Origin: Azospirillum sp. TSA2s
Lineage (GTDB): Bacteria > Pseudomonadota > Alphaproteobacteria > Azospirillales > Azospirillaceae
NCBI RefSeq assembly: GCF_004923315.1
Contig: NZ_CP039646.1
Span: forward strand, 377,001-441,000
Reading direction: 5' to 3'
Length of the DNA stretch: 64,000 nt
Of this stretch, positions 42,350-52,309 are shown piece by piece. Under the pieces are notes generated by a model. It made no database searches, was not told the origin of the DNA, and saw nothing but the letters and a program-made list of their open reading frames with translations. Each line of letters opens with the position of its first letter. Position 1 is the stretch's first letter. Made by a program: the position numbers and the translations under genes.

Positions 42350-44056
42350 ATGGAGGCCTGCTTGCTTCGTGACGCCCGCCATGTCCTGAACGGCACGCAC
42401 ATCGACTGCGATCTGTGCGTGATCGGTGGCGGTGCCGCCGGCCTGACCATCGCGCGCGAACTGGCGGGCGGCTGCTTGAGCGTCGTCCTGCTGGAAGGCG
42501 GTGGGCTGGAGGTCGACGGCATCTCCCAGGCGCTGTACGCCGGCCGCAACGTCGGCCTGCCCTATGAACGGCTGACCACCGCGCGCAGCCGCTATCTGGG
42601 CGGCAGCACAAATTGCTGGGGCGGCTTTTCCCGTCCGCTGGAGCCGGGCGATTTCGCCGAGCGCCCCTGGATGCCCGGCAGCGGCTGGCCGATCCCGCGC
42701 GACACGCTGATGCCCTATTACGAGCGCTCCCACGACGTGCTCGGCCTCGGTCCCTTCCAGTATGACAACGATTTCTGGATGGAACGGGTCGGCGGGCCGA
42801 AAACGGCGCTGATCCCGCTGGAAAACGACGGCAATGGCGGCGGCGATTTCGAGAACCGCGTCGCCCAGCTCAGCCCGCCGATCCGCATGGGCGAGGCCTA
42901 TCGCGCCGAGATCGGGCGGGCGGCCAACATCACCGCCTTCCTCAACGCCAACGTCACCGGGCTGGACACCAACCCGACCGCCACCGCGGTGGAACGGGTG
43001 CAGGTCCGCACGCTGGCCGGCCCCAGCTTCACCGTCGGCGCCCGGCTGTTCGTGCTGGGCTGCGGCGGGATCGAGAATGCGCGCATCCTGCTGCTGTCCA
43101 ACAAGGTGCAGGCGGCGGGGCTGGGCAACGGCAACGATCTGGTCGGCCGCTATTTCGCCGACCACCCGCGCTTCAAGACCTCGCCGATCCGCCTGACCCG
43201 GCAGGGGCAGCACCGCACGCTCTACGACGTAAGCCTGTGCCTCGCCCGGCGGCGGCTGCGCCGGCCCCATCCGTCGATCGCGCTGGCGCTGTCGCCGACG
43301 GCGGAGCTTCAGGAACGGCATGGGTTGCCCAACTCGCGCACATATCTCGTCGCCTCCTACCATTCCGGGGCGCTGGACGCCTTCAAGGCGATGCGCGACC
43401 TGCGGCTCCTGCCCTCGCGCCACAGCTGCCGCCGCTTCGGCGTGTCGGAGGACGAGGCGGCGAGCCTGCTGCGCAATGCCGGCCCGCGCATCCTGCGCAG
43501 CCTGCCGCAGCTGACCCATGCGCTGTTCGACAGCACCATCGACCCCGGCTGGCTGTCTCGCCGCTTCACCCTGGAAACGGTGCTGGAGCCGGTGCCCAAC
43601 CCGGACAGCCGGGTGACGCTTGACCACGCCACCGACCCGTTCGGTTGCAACCTGCCGCGGGTGGACTGGCGCCTGACCGATCAGGACCGCCGGGGCGCCA
43701 CCGAGACCCAGCGCCTGCTGCGCGAGGACCTGCTGCACCGCGGCCTGATCACCGTGGAGGACGGGGGCGAGGCGTCGGCCGAGGCGACGATGGCCGATGT
43801 CGGCTGGTGCTGGCACCATATGGGCACCACCCGCATGCATGAATCGCCGCGCCACGGCGTGGTCGATCCGGACGGCCGGGTCCATGGCGTCGGCAATCTC
43901 TATGTCGCCGGCAGCTCCGTCTTCCCGACCATGGGGGCGGACCATCCGACCATGACCATCGTGGCGCTCGCCCTGCGGATGACCGACCGCATCCTCGCCC
44001 TGCTAAAGGACGAACGCAGCAGTCCGCCCGCTCCCGCGGTCGCCGCCTCGCTTTGA
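42350..44056 (+). CDS. GMC-family FAD oxidoreductase
   Basis: 568 residues. The FAD-binding motif CDLCVIGGGAAGLTIARELA lies at about 17-36, a YLGGSTNCWGG segment near 85 fits the second FAD contact, and the C-terminal GMC block reads WCWHHMGTTRMHESPRHGVV then NLYVAGSSVFPTMGADHPT, with the His that acts as catalytic base. It oxidises an alcohol or sugar; the substrate is not determined. Start ATG 42350 is inferred from the fold; the ribosome site is weak. No cytochrome subunit is adjacent. Confidence 0.82.
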   Translation: MEACLLRDARHVLNGTHIDCDLCVIGGGAAGLTIARELAGGCLSVVLLEGGGLEVDGISQALYAGRNVGLPYERLTTARSRYLGGSTNCWGGFSRPLEPGDFAERPWMPGSGWPIPRDTLMPYYERSHDVLGLGPFQYDNDFWMERVGGPKTALIPLENDGNGGGDFENRVAQLSPPIRMGEAYRAEIGRAANITAFLNANVTGLDTNPTATAVERVQVRTLAGPSFTVGARLFVLGCGGIENARILLLSNKVQAAGLGNGNDLVGRYFADHPRFKTSPIRLTRQGQHRTLYDVSLCLARRRLRRPHPSIALALSPTAELQERHGLPNSRTYLVASYHSGALDAFKAMRDLRLLPSRHSCRRFGVSEDEAASLLRNAGPRILRSLPQLTHALFDSTIDPGWLSRRFTLETVLEPVPNPDSRVTLDHATDPFGCNLPRVDWRLTDQDRRGATETQRLLREDLLHRGLITVEDGGEASAEATMADVGWCWHHMGTTRMHESPRHGVVDPDGRVHGVGNLYVAGSSVFPTMGADHPTMTIVALALRMTDRILALLKDERSSPPAPAVAASL

Positions 44057-44106
44057 GCGGGGCGGCGGCATCCTATATTCCTCTCCTTCGCGGAGAGGAT
44101 TTCACC

Positions 44107-44697
44107 ATGGATCTGTTCGACGATGTCCCGGCCCCACGTCCGGAGGGGTTGCCGCTTCCGGACGGTCCGCTGCCGGACATCGTGGCGCCGGGGTTGGACT
44201 GCCTGTTCGTCGGCTTCAATCCCGGTTTGCGGTCGGGGGCGCTCGGCCATCATTACGCCGGGCGCGGCAACCAGTTCTGGCGCCTGCTGGCCGAGGCCGG
44301 CCTGACCCCGCGCCTCTACCGGCCGGAGGAGGACGTGACCCTGCCGGCCATCGGGCTCGGCTCCACCAACCTCGTCGCCCGCGCCACCGCCAGCGCCGCA
44401 GAGCTGTCGCGGGCGGAACTGCGCGGCGGGGTGCCCCGGCTGGCGCGGATCGTCGCCTTCGTCCGGCCGCGGGTGCTGGCCTATACCGGCAAGGGCGTCT
44501 ATCTGGCGGCGACCGGCCTGCCCGACGCCCCCTGGGGCGTGCAGGACCGCGGCCTGTTCGACGGCGTTGCCGACGTGGTGGTGCCCTCCCCCAGCGGCCT
44601 CGCCCGCCTGCCCTTCGAGGAAAAGCTGCGCTGGTTCCGCGAGGTGCGGGCCGAGATCGGGCGGCGGCGGCCCGGCTCCCTTGCAATTCCTGGCTAG
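44107..44697 (+). CDS. mug: Mismatch-specific uracil/thymine DNA glycosylase
   Basis: 196 residues. The UDG-superfamily motif VGFNPGLRSG (canonical GINPG with the catalytic Asn) is followed by HHYAGRGNQFWRLL, and the later PSPSGLARLPF replaces the usual NPSGLN. It should remove uracil or thymine from mismatches. GGAGAGGA before ATG 44107 supports this start over a longer frame. It is 50 bases after the GMC gene. Confidence 0.88.
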   Translation: MDLFDDVPAPRPEGLPLPDGPLPDIVAPGLDCLFVGFNPGLRSGALGHHYAGRGNQFWRLLAEAGLTPRLYRPEEDVTLPAIGLGSTNLVARATASAAELSRAELRGGVPRLARIVAFVRPRVLAYTGKGVYLAATGLPDAPWGVQDRGLFDGVADVVVPSPSGLARLPFEEKLRWFREVRAEIGRRRPGSLAIPG

Positions 44698-44891
44698 GCG
44701 GTAGAGATAACGATCCGGACGGGGAATGCCGGCAGGCGGTGGGGGAACGCGGGTGGCAATCCCCCTGCCCTGGCGGTTCGCCGGGAAAGGCTGGGGGCAT
44801 CGGCACCGCCTTGAGCGATGCTGTGCCCCGCATGACCGCCATACACCGCCACAGCACCCGCCACGACCCACTGCCCGCGCCGGAGACCGAC

Positions 44892-45365
44892 ATGGTCGCC
44901 CGGCAGCTGCGCCGCCGTCATTCGGCAGTGCTTGCGCTGGCCGTCCTGCTGCTGGCCGGGGTGCTGCGCGCCGCCTTCTACCTCACCGCGCTGACGCCCA
45001 CCCAGACGGCGACCGGCACGGCACCCGCCACAGCGACGGCCATGGCCGATCCCTGGGGACCGCATCTGCCAACGCCGTCCCTTCCGGTCGTCAAATCCTT
45101 GCGGCTCGCCAGGTTTCTGCGCATCGAGCCGCCACGCAAAAAAGAACCGGCGGAGACGTCCGTCCCCGCCGGTCCGATGCGGGTCGATCCCGCGGTGAGG
45201 CTGCTGGTGGACCAGGGCTGGCCCGGCCGCCGGGCGGCGGCGCTTCCCGCCACCGCCCGGACAGCCAGCATAGGGGCGGCCAGCATCGCCCCGCCCCCGC
45301 AACTGACCTCGGCCCAATCGGTCCCCGCCCAATTGACGGCGGAGACCAAGTCGGCCTCACCCTAG
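44892..45365 (+). CDS. Hypothetical single-pass membrane protein
   Basis: 157 residues. A basic N-terminus and one membrane helix (SAVLALAVLLLAGVLRAAFYL, about 10-30) precede a Thr/Ala/Pro-rich region with no recognised domain. CGGAG lies before ATG 44892; ATG 44832 is also in frame. It may be a divergent envelope protein or a weakly expressed frame. It converges on the oxidoreductase gene at a gap of ten bases. Confidence 0.4.
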   Translation: MVARQLRRRHSAVLALAVLLLAGVLRAAFYLTALTPTQTATGTAPATATAMADPWGPHLPTPSLPVVKSLRLARFLRIEPPRKKEPAETSVPAGPMRVDPAVRLLVDQGWPGRRAAALPATARTASIGAASIAPPPQLTSAQSVPAQLTAETKSASP

Positions 45366-45375
45366 CCGCCCCTAC

Positions 45376-47631
45376 TCAGCTGACGATGCCGCCCCGGCTG
45401 AAGGGCAGCGTCTGCAGCGGCTGTCCGGTCACCGAGAAGACGGCGTTCGCCACCGCCGGCGCCACGGTCGGGACGCCGGGTTCGCCGGCGCCGGTCGGCC
45501 GTTCGTGCGACGGCACGATGTGGACCTCCACCGCCGGCATGTCCGACATCCGCATCGGCAGATAGCTGTCGAAGTTGGCCTGATCCACCTTGCCGTCGGT
45601 CATGGTGATCTCGTCGCGCAACGCATGGCCGATGCCCCAGCCGGCGCCGCCCTCCATCTGCGCCTTGACGATGTCGGGGTTGACGACCTCGCCGCAATCG
45701 ACTGCGACGACCACCCGGTCCACCTTGATCTGCCCCTTGGCGTCGACCGACACGTCGGCGACATGGGCGACATAGGTGTTGAAGCTTTCATGCACGGCAA
45801 CGCCGCGACCCTTGCCCTGCGGCAGCGGCTGGCCCCAGCCGGCCTTCTCCGCCGCCAGCTTCAGCACGCCGGCCAGACGCGGATGGTCCTTCAGCATCTC
45901 CATGCGGAAGGCCACCGGGTCCTTGCCGGCCGCCTTGGCGAGACGGTCGATCATCACCTCCTTGGCATAGGCCGTGTGGGTGTGCCCGACCGAGCGCCAC
46001 CACAGCGTCGTCACCGGCGAGGCGACGGTGTGCGCGTCCACCGCAAGGTTCGCCACCGGATAGGCCATGTCCGAGGCGCCCTCGACCATCGTCGCATCGA
46101 CGCCGTTCTTGACCATCACCGCCTCGAACGGCGTGCCGGCCATGAAGCTCTGGCCGACGATCCGCTGCTTCCAGCCGACCAGATCGCCCTTGGCATCGAC
46201 CGCCGCGGTGATCCGGTGCAGGACCAGCGGACGGTAGCGGCCGCCCTTGATGTCGTCCTCGCGCGTCCAGACCAGATGCACCGGGGCCTTGGGATAGGCC
46301 TTGGCGATGGTCACCGCCTCGGCGATGTAGTCGGCGCTGGGGGTGGCGCGTCGGCCAAAGCTGCCGCCGGCCCACTGGGTCTCGATCTTCACCTGCTCCG
46401 GCTTGCAGCCCAGGATGTGGGCGGCGGTCATCTGCTCGACCGTCTGGAACTGCGACCCGGCCCAGATGGTGCAGCCACCTTCCGGATTCAGCGCCACCAC
46501 GGCGTTCAGCGGCTCCATCGGCGCGTGGGCGAGGTAGGGGAAGACGAACTCGCCTTCCACCACATTGCCGCCCTTGGCCTTGGCGTCGGCAATCGCCTTC
46601 TCCGCATCGCCCTTGGCGGCGGCGACGTCACCCGGCTTCTCCGCCGCCTTGCGGTAGTCGGCCAGCATGGCGTCGGTGCCGCGCGTCTCGGCCTTGGCAT
46701 CGTCCCAGGCGACCGTCAGCGCCTCGCGGCCCTTGATGGCGGCCCAGGTGTTCCTGGCGATCACCACGACGCCGACCGGCAGGGTCAGCACCTCGATGAC
46801 GCCCGGCACCTTGCGGGCGGCGGCGTCATCGACGCTCTTCACCGTGCCGCCGAAGCGCGGGCTGCGGGCCAGCACCGCCGTCACCTGGCCGGGGCGGCGG
46901 ATGTCCATGGCGAAGATGGCGGTGCCGTTGGTCTTGCTGATGTGGTCCAGACGGTGCAGGTCCGGGTTGCCGATCAGCACATAGTCCTTCTGGTCCTTCA
47001 GCTTGACCTGCTGCGGCACCGGCAGCTTCGCCGCCTCTTCCGCCAGCTCGCCGAAGGTCAGGCTGCGGTTGCTGGCGGCATGGCGGACCACGCCCTTCGA
47101 CACCGTCACCTCGCCGGCCGGCACGTTCCAGCGGGCGGCCGCGGCGGCGACCAGCATGGCGCGGGCGGCGGCGCCGGCCATGCGCAACTCGTCCCAGCTG
47201 TTGGCGACGGCGGTGGAGCCGCCGGTGCCCTGGACGCCGAACATATGGTTGGCATACAGCTTCTGGTTGGCCGGAGCGAAGGCGCCGCGCACCTGGGGCC
47301 AGTCGGCGTCAAGCTCCTCCGCCGCGATGGTGGCGAGGCCTGTGACGATGCCCTGGCCCTTGTCCAGATGCTTGGCCAGCACGGTGACCGTGTTGTCCGG
47401 CGCGACGATGATGAAGGCATGCGGACGCGGGTCGGCCGGGCCGACGATCTTCGGCGCGGCTTCGGCGGCCAGCGCCGGCATGGGCAGATGCGCGCCGATG
47501 ACCAGCGCGCCGGCCCCGACGCCGATGGCCTTCAGGAAGCCGCGGCGCGAGGGGGCCGGCAGCGGACCGGGAGCGAAACCGGACTCCGGAAACCCATGCT
47601 CGGCGGCGTGACGGATCAGATGATGCAGCAT
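45376..47631 (-). CDS. Molybdopterin-binding subunit of an Ior-type xanthine dehydrogenase-family hydroxylase
   Basis: 751 residues. A Tat signal ([20 protein letters not shown], about 28-47) predicts export of the folded cofactor-loaded enzyme. Repeated Mo-cofactor contact segments include [20 protein letters not shown], and the C-terminal [15 protein letters not shown] with the downstream [19 protein letters not shown] carries the catalytic glutamate (GxGE). This is the isoquinoline 1-oxidoreductase beta (IorB) or aldehyde-dehydrogenase type that lacks an FAD subunit. The substrate, an N-heterocycle or aldehyde, is not known. Its start is three bases from the end of the small subunit gene. 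Confidence 0.87.
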   Translation of the reverse strand: MLHHLIRHAAEHGFPESGFAPGPLPAPSRRGFLKAIGVGAGALVIGAHLPMPALAAEAAPKIVGPADPRPHAFIIVAPDNTVTVLAKHLDKGQGIVTGLATIAAEELDADWPQVRGAFAPANQKLYANHMFGVQGTGGSTAVANSWDELRMAGAAARAMLVAAAAARWNVPAGEVTVSKGVVRHAASNRSLTFGELAEEAAKLPVPQQVKLKDQKDYVLIGNPDLHRLDHISKTNGTAIFAMDIRRPGQVTAVLARSPRFGGTVKSVDDAAARKVPGVIEVLTLPVGVVVIARNTWAAIKGREALTVAWDDAKAETRGTDAMLADYRKAAEKPGDVAAAKGDAEKAIADAKAKGGNVVEGEFVFPYLAHAPMEPLNAVVALNPEGGCTIWAGSQFQTVEQMTAAHILGCKPEQVKIETQWAGGSFGRRATPSADYIAEAVTIAKAYPKAPVHLVWTREDDIKGGRYRPLVLHRITAAVDAKGDLVGWKQRIVGQSFMAGTPFEAVMVKNGVDATMVEGASDMAYPVANLAVDAHTVASPVTTLWWRSVGHTHTAYAKEVMIDRLAKAAGKDPVAFRMEMLKDHPRLAGVLKLAAEKAGWGQPLPQGKGRGVAVHESFNTYVAHVADVSVDAKGQIKVDRVVVAVDCGEVVNPDIVKAQMEGGAGWGIGHALRDEITMTDGKVDQANFDSYLPMRMSDMPAVEVHIVPSHERPTGAGEPGVPTVAPAVANAVFSVTGQPLQTLPFSRGGIVS

Positions 47632-47634
47632 GGA

Positions 47635-48096
47635 TCAGGCCCTCATCGTCTGGGCGGCATCCTTGATCGCCGCGCGGATGCGGACATAGGTGGCGCAGCG
47701 GCAGACATTGCCGTCCATCGCCGCGTCGATGTCCTGGTCGGTGGGGTTCTGGTTGTCGGTCAGCAGCGCGATGGCGCTCATGAGCTGGCCCGACTGGCAA
47801 TAGCCGCACTGGACGACGTCCAGCTTCTGCCATGCCGCCTGGACGGCGTGGGCGGCCTTGCCCTTCACGCCCTCGATGGTGGTGATCTTGCTGTCCGGCG
47901 TCAGCATGCTGACGGGGGTCTGGCAGGCGCGGGTCGGCGTGCCGTCGACATGGACGGTGCAGGCGCCGCACTGGGCGATGCCGCAGCCGAACTTGGTGCC
48001 GGTCATGTTCAGCTCGTCCCGCAGAACCCACAGGAGCGGCATGTCCTCCGGAACATCAACCTGACGCTCCTCGCCGTTGACGTTGATGCGAACCAT
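47635..48096 (-). CDS. [2Fe-2S] subunit of the Ior-type hydroxylase
   Basis: 153 residues. First cluster: Cys38, Cys43, Cys46 and Cys58 in [14 protein letters not shown] and RACQ. Second cluster: CGYC and CRC in the C-terminal helical half ([20 protein letters not shown]). It passes electrons from the Mo cofactor. It has no signal peptide and is probably exported with the large subunit by the Tat system. GAGG precedes ATG 48096. Confidence 0.9.
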   Translation of the reverse strand: MVRINVNGEERQVDVPEDMPLLWVLRDELNMTGTKFGCGIAQCGACTVHVDGTPTRACQTPVSMLTPDSKITTIEGVKGKAAHAVQAAWQKLDVVQCGYCQSGQLMSAIALLTDNQNPTDQDIDAAMDGNVCRCATYVRIRAAIKDAAQTMRA

Positions 48097-48283
48097 GGCT
48101 CTTGCCTCTTTCTCCCTGAACGGAACCGCCGGCTTTTTGGGGGCGACGACAGGTCCGCTGCCCGGCTATGGGCGTTGGCTAGGAATTGAAAGTTTTTTGA
48201 TTGTCGGCTGCTGGGTCAGCTCTGCCTCGACAGAATACACCGTCCAGTGCACAATGAAGTAGGTGGCTTTGGTTCATATCGTC

Positions 48284-49198
48284 ATGAAGGCAATTCATAA
48301 CCCTGCGCTCGACCTCAACCTCATCAAGGTGTTCGACGCGCTCTTGGAGACCCGCAACGTCTCCCGCGCCGCTGACGCGCTGGGTGTCAGCCAGTCGGCG
48401 GTCAGCCACGCGCTGGCCCGGCTGCGCACGCTGGTCGGCGACCCGCTGTTCGTGCGCACCGGCAACCGGATGGAGCCGACGCCGCGCGCCCAGCGTCTGG
48501 CCGAACCGCTGCGCGACCTGCTGGTGGGGGCCGCCCGCGCCCTGTCGGCGGAGGAGGATTTCGATCCCCAGCGGGAGGAGCGGAACTTCACCATCTCCAC
48601 CTCCGATTCGATGCAGGCGGTGCTGCTGACCGGCATCCTGCGCGATGCGGTGGAGGGCAACCAGCGCGTCACGGTCTCGCTGCTCAGCCTCGATCCCGAC
48701 GCCATGCTGAACGCGCTGGACGACGGCACGCTGGACCTCGCCATCGGCTATCTGCCGGAGCTGCGGCGCTGGCACGACCGGCAGGTGCTGTACCGGGAAA
48801 CCCATGTCTGCCTGTTCAACCCGGCGCTCGTGCCCGTCACCCCGCCGATCGGGCTGGAGGATTACACCCGCTATCCGCACCTGATGCCGTCGTTGCGCGG
48901 CGGCCTGACCAGCTTCATCGACGACGAACTGGCGGCGCTGGGCACAAGGCGGCGCGTCGCCGCATCCACCACCCAGTTCCTGGCGATCCCGATGATCCTG
49001 ACCCAGGCGCCGATGCTGACCTCGCTGCCCGCCCGGCTGGCCCAGTTGTGCGCCGATGCGCTGGGGCTCGCCACCAGCCCGCTGCCCTTCGACGTCGGCG
49101 ACTACGAGGTGTCGATGATCTGGCACCGCCGCAACACCGGCTCCCCCTCCCACGGCTGGCTACGGCAACGGATGGCCGAGGAAGCGGCGAAGCTCTGA
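48284..49198 (+). CDS. LysR-family regulator divergent from the Mo hydroxylase
   Basis: 304 residues. The N-terminal helix-turn-helix DLNLIKVFDALLETRNVSRA...SQSAVSHALARLR is the NodD/NahR subgroup pattern. An effector domain follows (about 95-295). It is divergent from the two-subunit hydroxylase with 187 bases between, so it most likely controls those genes in response to their substrate. ATG 48284 is chosen by alignment; GTG 48263 is possible. A T-N11-A operator is not clear by eye. Confidence 0.87.
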   Translation: MKAIHNPALDLNLIKVFDALLETRNVSRAADALGVSQSAVSHALARLRTLVGDPLFVRTGNRMEPTPRAQRLAEPLRDLLVGAARALSAEEDFDPQREERNFTISTSDSMQAVLLTGILRDAVEGNQRVTVSLLSLDPDAMLNALDDGTLDLAIGYLPELRRWHDRQVLYRETHVCLFNPALVPVTPPIGLEDYTRYPHLMPSLRGGLTSFIDDELAALGTRRRVAASTTQFLAIPMILTQAPMLTSLPARLAQLCADALGLATSPLPFDVGDYEVSMIWHRRNTGSPSHGWLRQRMAEEAAKL

Positions 49199-49206
49199 CA
49201 CGAAAA

Positions 49207-49228
49207 GGGCGCCCACCTCGGGGCGCCC
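49207..49228. terminator. Hairpin between LysR gene and ABC operon
   Basis: GGGCGCCC occurs at 49207-49214 and 49221-49228 with a six-base loop. On the minus strand it is followed by TTTT, so it should end the ABC transporter operon; for the LysR gene it is a weaker terminator. Confidence 0.65.
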
Positions 49229-49255
49229 CTCCTTTGCCGTCCTGTCCGCCGTCCC

Positions 49256-50101
49256 TCAATCCGCCGTAATCGACCGGATCTCGTCCTGGCTGAAGCGCTG
49301 CTGCTCCTCCATCACCATCTGGGACAGCTCGCGCTTCAGGCGGTTGAACTCCGGGGCGGAGCCGTCGCGGGGACGCGGCATGTCGACCAGCACGTCGCGC
49401 TTGATGGTGCCCGGCCGGTAGGTCATCACGATGATCCGGTCGGCCAGATAGATGCTCTCCTCGATGGAGTGGGTGACGAACAGGATGGTCTTGCCGACCT
49501 CCTCCCAGATGCGCAGCAGCTCGTCCTGAAGGGTGCGGCGGGTCAGGGCGTCGAGCGCGCCGAACGGCTCGTCCATCAGCAGGATCGGGCTGTCGAGCGC
49601 CAGCACGCGGGCGATGGCGACGCGTTGGCGCATGCCGCCCGACAGGTCCTTCGGATACCGGTTGCGGAAGTCCTGCAGGTGCAGTTTCTGCAGCAGCCAC
49701 TCCACCCGCTCCGCGATCTCGGCCTTGGACATCCCCTTGATCTCCAGGCCGAAGGCGACGTTCTGCGCCACCGTCATCCAGGGAAACAGGGCATATTCCT
49801 GGAACACCATGCCGCGGTCGGGACCGGGTTCGGTGATGGTGCGGCCATCGACGGTGACGGTGCCCTTCGTCGGCGGCTGGAACCCGGCCACCGCGTTCAG
49901 CAGCGTGGACTTGCCGCAGCCCGACGGCCCCAGCAGGCAGACGAACTCGCCCTTGCGGATGTCGAGGTCGATGTTCTGCAGGGCGACGATCTTCTGCGCA
50001 CCGACGGAGAAGGTCTTCTCCACCCCGCGCACCTGGATCTGCACGGGCGCGGCGTCGGGAACGGGCGTGGTGTCGGCAACGGTCTTCAGCATGGACATCA
50101 T
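49256..50101 (-). CDS. Nitrate/sulfonate/taurine-type ABC transporter ATPase
   Basis: 281 residues. Walker A GPSGCGKST, Q-loop VFQEYALFPW, signature LSGGMRQR, Walker B ILLMDEP and switch histidine in FVTHSIEES are all intact. The FGALD D-loop and GxALD layout fit SsuB/TauB/NrtD. Several starts are possible (50101, 50098, 50092); the GGGGAGGGA site favours 50101. It overlaps nothing but lies 16 bases after the permease gene stop. Confidence 0.9.
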   Translation of the reverse strand: MMSMLKTVADTTPVPDAAPVQIQVRGVEKTFSVGAQKIVALQNIDLDIRKGEFVCLLGPSGCGKSTLLNAVAGFQPPTKGTVTVDGRTITEPGPDRGMVFQEYALFPWMTVAQNVAFGLEIKGMSKAEIAERVEWLLQKLHLQDFRNRYPKDLSGGMRQRVAIARVLALDSPILLMDEPFGALDALTRRTLQDELLRIWEEVGKTILFVTHSIEESIYLADRIIVMTYRPGTIKRDVLVDMPRPRDGSAPEFNRLKRELSQMVMEEQQRFSQDEIRSITAD

Positions 50102-50117
50102 CTCCAGTCCCTCCCCA

Positions 50118-50951
50118 TCAATTCTCAAGCCCGCGGTGCCAGCGCAGCAGGTGGTTGTTCAGGCGGTTCATGCCGATGTCGATGGCGAGACCCAGCAGGC
50201 CGATGGTGAACATCCCGGCGATGATCTTGTCGGACCACATGAACTCGCGCGCTTCCAGGATGCGGAAGCCGAGGCCGGAGTTGACGGCGATCATCTCCGA
50301 CACGATGACGACGATGAAGGCGGTGCCGATGCCGATCCGGGCGCCGGCCAGGATATAGGGGGTGGCGGCCGGCAGGATGACGCGGACGAACATGGTCAGC
50401 CGGCCGGCGCCCAGATTGCGGGCGGCGCGCAGATAGATGCCGTCGACATGGCGCACCCCGGCGATGGTGTTCATCAGCACCGGGAAGAAGGCGCCGATGG
50501 CGATCAGAAAGATTGCCGGCGGGTTGCCCAGCCCGAACCACAGGATCGACAGCGGGATGTAGGCGATGGGCGGGATCGGCCGCAGCACCTGCATCAGCGG
50601 ATCGAACAGCGCGTAGATGCGCGGGTTGCCGCCCATGGCGAGACCCAGCGGAAGGGCCAACCCGGCGCCGACGGCGAAGCCCAGCACCACGCGGTACAGG
50701 CTGGACCAGGCGTCGAACAGCATCTCGCCCGACAGCGCCCACAGGATCCAGCTGGATTGCGCCGGATCATAGGGCTCGGTCGGCAGCAGATAGGCCCACC
50801 AGCGCTCCACCACCGCGACGGGCGACGGCAGAACCACCTGGTTGATCAGGCCGGAACTGGACAGGGCCTGCCACAGCGCGATGGCGAGGACCGGAACCAG
50901 GGCGCCGCGCGCGACGGCGGCGGGCGAGAAACGGGGCTTGGCTTGGGACAT
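50118..50951 (-). CDS. Nitrate/sulfonate-type ABC transporter permease
   Basis: 277 residues, about six helices, with the docking loop YLRAARNLGAGRLTMFVRVI of the SsuC/TauC/NrtB group. AAGGAGG precedes ATG 50951. It is the membrane part of the importer whose ATPase and binding protein flank it. Confidence 0.9.
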   Translation of the reverse strand: MSQAKPRFSPAAVARGALVPVLAIALWQALSSSGLINQVVLPSPVAVVERWWAYLLPTEPYDPAQSSWILWALSGEMLFDAWSSLYRVVLGFAVGAGLALPLGLAMGGNPRIYALFDPLMQVLRPIPPIAYIPLSILWFGLGNPPAIFLIAIGAFFPVLMNTIAGVRHVDGIYLRAARNLGAGRLTMFVRVILPAATPYILAGARIGIGTAFIVVIVSEMIAVNSGLGFRILEAREFMWSDKIIAGMFTIGLLGLAIDIGMNRLNNHLLRWHRGLEN

Positions 50952-50979
50952 CGGGCGTCCTCCTTCCGCTGGGTGTGGC

Positions 50980-51981
50980 TCAGTTCGCCTTCACGGTGCC
51001 GGCATCAGCCGCCTTGGTGGTGGCCTTCGCCTTCTCCAGCAGGTCCAGCTTCACCCAATCCTCGGCCTTCGGCGGGGTGTCCATGCGGCCGACGCCGAAC
51101 TTCTGCATCATGTCGGTCGTGACCTGCACGTGATGGACCGAGATGTCGTAGCTGTAGGGCGAGTTGCCGATGGCGTCCTTGAAGTCCTGGCTGCTCAGCT
51201 GACCCTTGAACATCTTCTCGCGGACATAGGTCTCGGCCAGATCGGGGTTGGCGATGAAGGTCGCCGTCGCCTCGACGAAGCAGCGGACCAGCCGCTGGGC
51301 GACGTCCGGCTTCTTCTTGTAGAAATCCTCGGTGACCACCAGCGACCGCACCGGCTCGCCCAGCTCGGTGTCGTAGGGCTTCACCACCTCGACGCCGAAG
51401 CCCTTGTTGATGGCCTGGCTCGACTGCGGTTCGGACTGCGACATGGCGTCGATGCTGCCGGCCAGCAGGGCCTGATTCATGTCGGCATAAGCCATATAAA
51501 CGATCTGCACGTCCTTGCCCGGACGGTCGGACCAGCTCAGCCCATGCTTCGACAGCTCGGCCAGCAGGATCAGCTCCTGGGCGCCGCCGCGCGGGGTGGC
51601 GACCTTCTTGCCCTTCAGGTCGGCGATGCTCTTGATGCCGGCGTCCGGCTTGGCGACGATGCGGGCGCCACCCTTGGCGAAGCCGGCCACCGCATAGATC
51701 GGCACGCCGGACGCGCGGCCGGCGATGGCGGCGTCGACGGCGCTGGCGGCGACGTCGATCTCGCCCGCCACGATGGCCGGCAGGATGTCGATGCCCTTGG
51801 CGAAGACCCGCTCCTCGATCTTCAGGTCGTACTTGCCGGCGATCTCCTTCATGTAGGAGACCGCGCCGTAATGGGCGAATTTCAGGTTGCCGAGTCGGAC
51901 CAGATCGGCGGCCGAGGCGGCCTGGGTGGCGAGCGCGGCGGCGGCGAAGGCGGTGGCGGCAAGCAGGGTCTTCCTGAGCAT
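50980..51981 (-). CDS. Nitrate/sulfonate-type ABC transporter binding protein
   Basis: 333 residues. Signal peptide LLAATAFAAAALATQAASAA, then an NMT1/SsuA-type fold with VRLGNLKFAHYG, FAKGIDILPAIVAGEIDVA and GKKVATPRGGAQELIL. The ligand could be nitrate, taurine, an aliphatic sulfonate or a pyrimidine precursor; the sequence does not decide. It is the first gene of the operon, with a GGGAGAGA site ahead. Confidence 0.87.
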   Translation of the reverse strand: MLRKTLLAATAFAAAALATQAASAADLVRLGNLKFAHYGAVSYMKEIAGKYDLKIEERVFAKGIDILPAIVAGEIDVAASAVDAAIAGRASGVPIYAVAGFAKGGARIVAKPDAGIKSIADLKGKKVATPRGGAQELILLAELSKHGLSWSDRPGKDVQIVYMAYADMNQALLAGSIDAMSQSEPQSSQAINKGFGVEVVKPYDTELGEPVRSLVVTEDFYKKKPDVAQRLVRCFVEATATFIANPDLAETYVREKMFKGQLSSQDFKDAIGNSPYSYDISVHHVQVTTDMMQKFGVGRMDTPPKAEDWVKLDLLEKAKATTKAADAGTVKAN

Positions 51982-52309
51982 CTGGTCTCTCCCATGGGGC
52001 TTGGTCCGCGACCCGTCGCCGCGGTTGACCAGGAAGAGAGCAAGCGGCGTGCCATAATCAGTTCGCTGCGCAAACAGTTGAAAAGCCTGGACCCGGCCTT
52101 TCCGGTTACAGATTCTTTCGGCGGAAATCCGCCGTCCCGGCTCCAGCAGTCGGCGGATTTCCGCCGATGGCAGGGCTGCGGCAGGTCGCCGCGCCGGGCG
52201 GAAGCCCGCCTTGCCGCATACGACAAGTCATCGCAGCGCAACGAAAAAACGTGTAGAAGATGCTGCATCTGCGAACCAACGCACGCGCTCAACGATAGGG
52301 ACAAGAAAC
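51982..52309. promoter_or_regulatory. Divergent region with two identical-type palindromes
   Basis: About 330 bases between the ABC operon and hbd. Two near-perfect palindromes, TCGGCGGAAATCCGCC (52118-52133) and GGCGGATTTCCGCCGA (52152-52167), are exact reverse complements of each other and each is itself symmetric around AAA/TTT. This looks like a tandem operator for a dimeric regulator, or a 16-bp stem with an 18-base loop. I know no regulator for this motif. Confidence 0.55.

Noticed and set aside
45505..48189. An 894-codon plus-strand open frame across the Mo hydroxylase genes
   Set aside because: Antisense artefact: His/Arg/Gly-rich translation with no motif, while the minus strand shows intact Mo-cofactor and iron-sulfur motifs.
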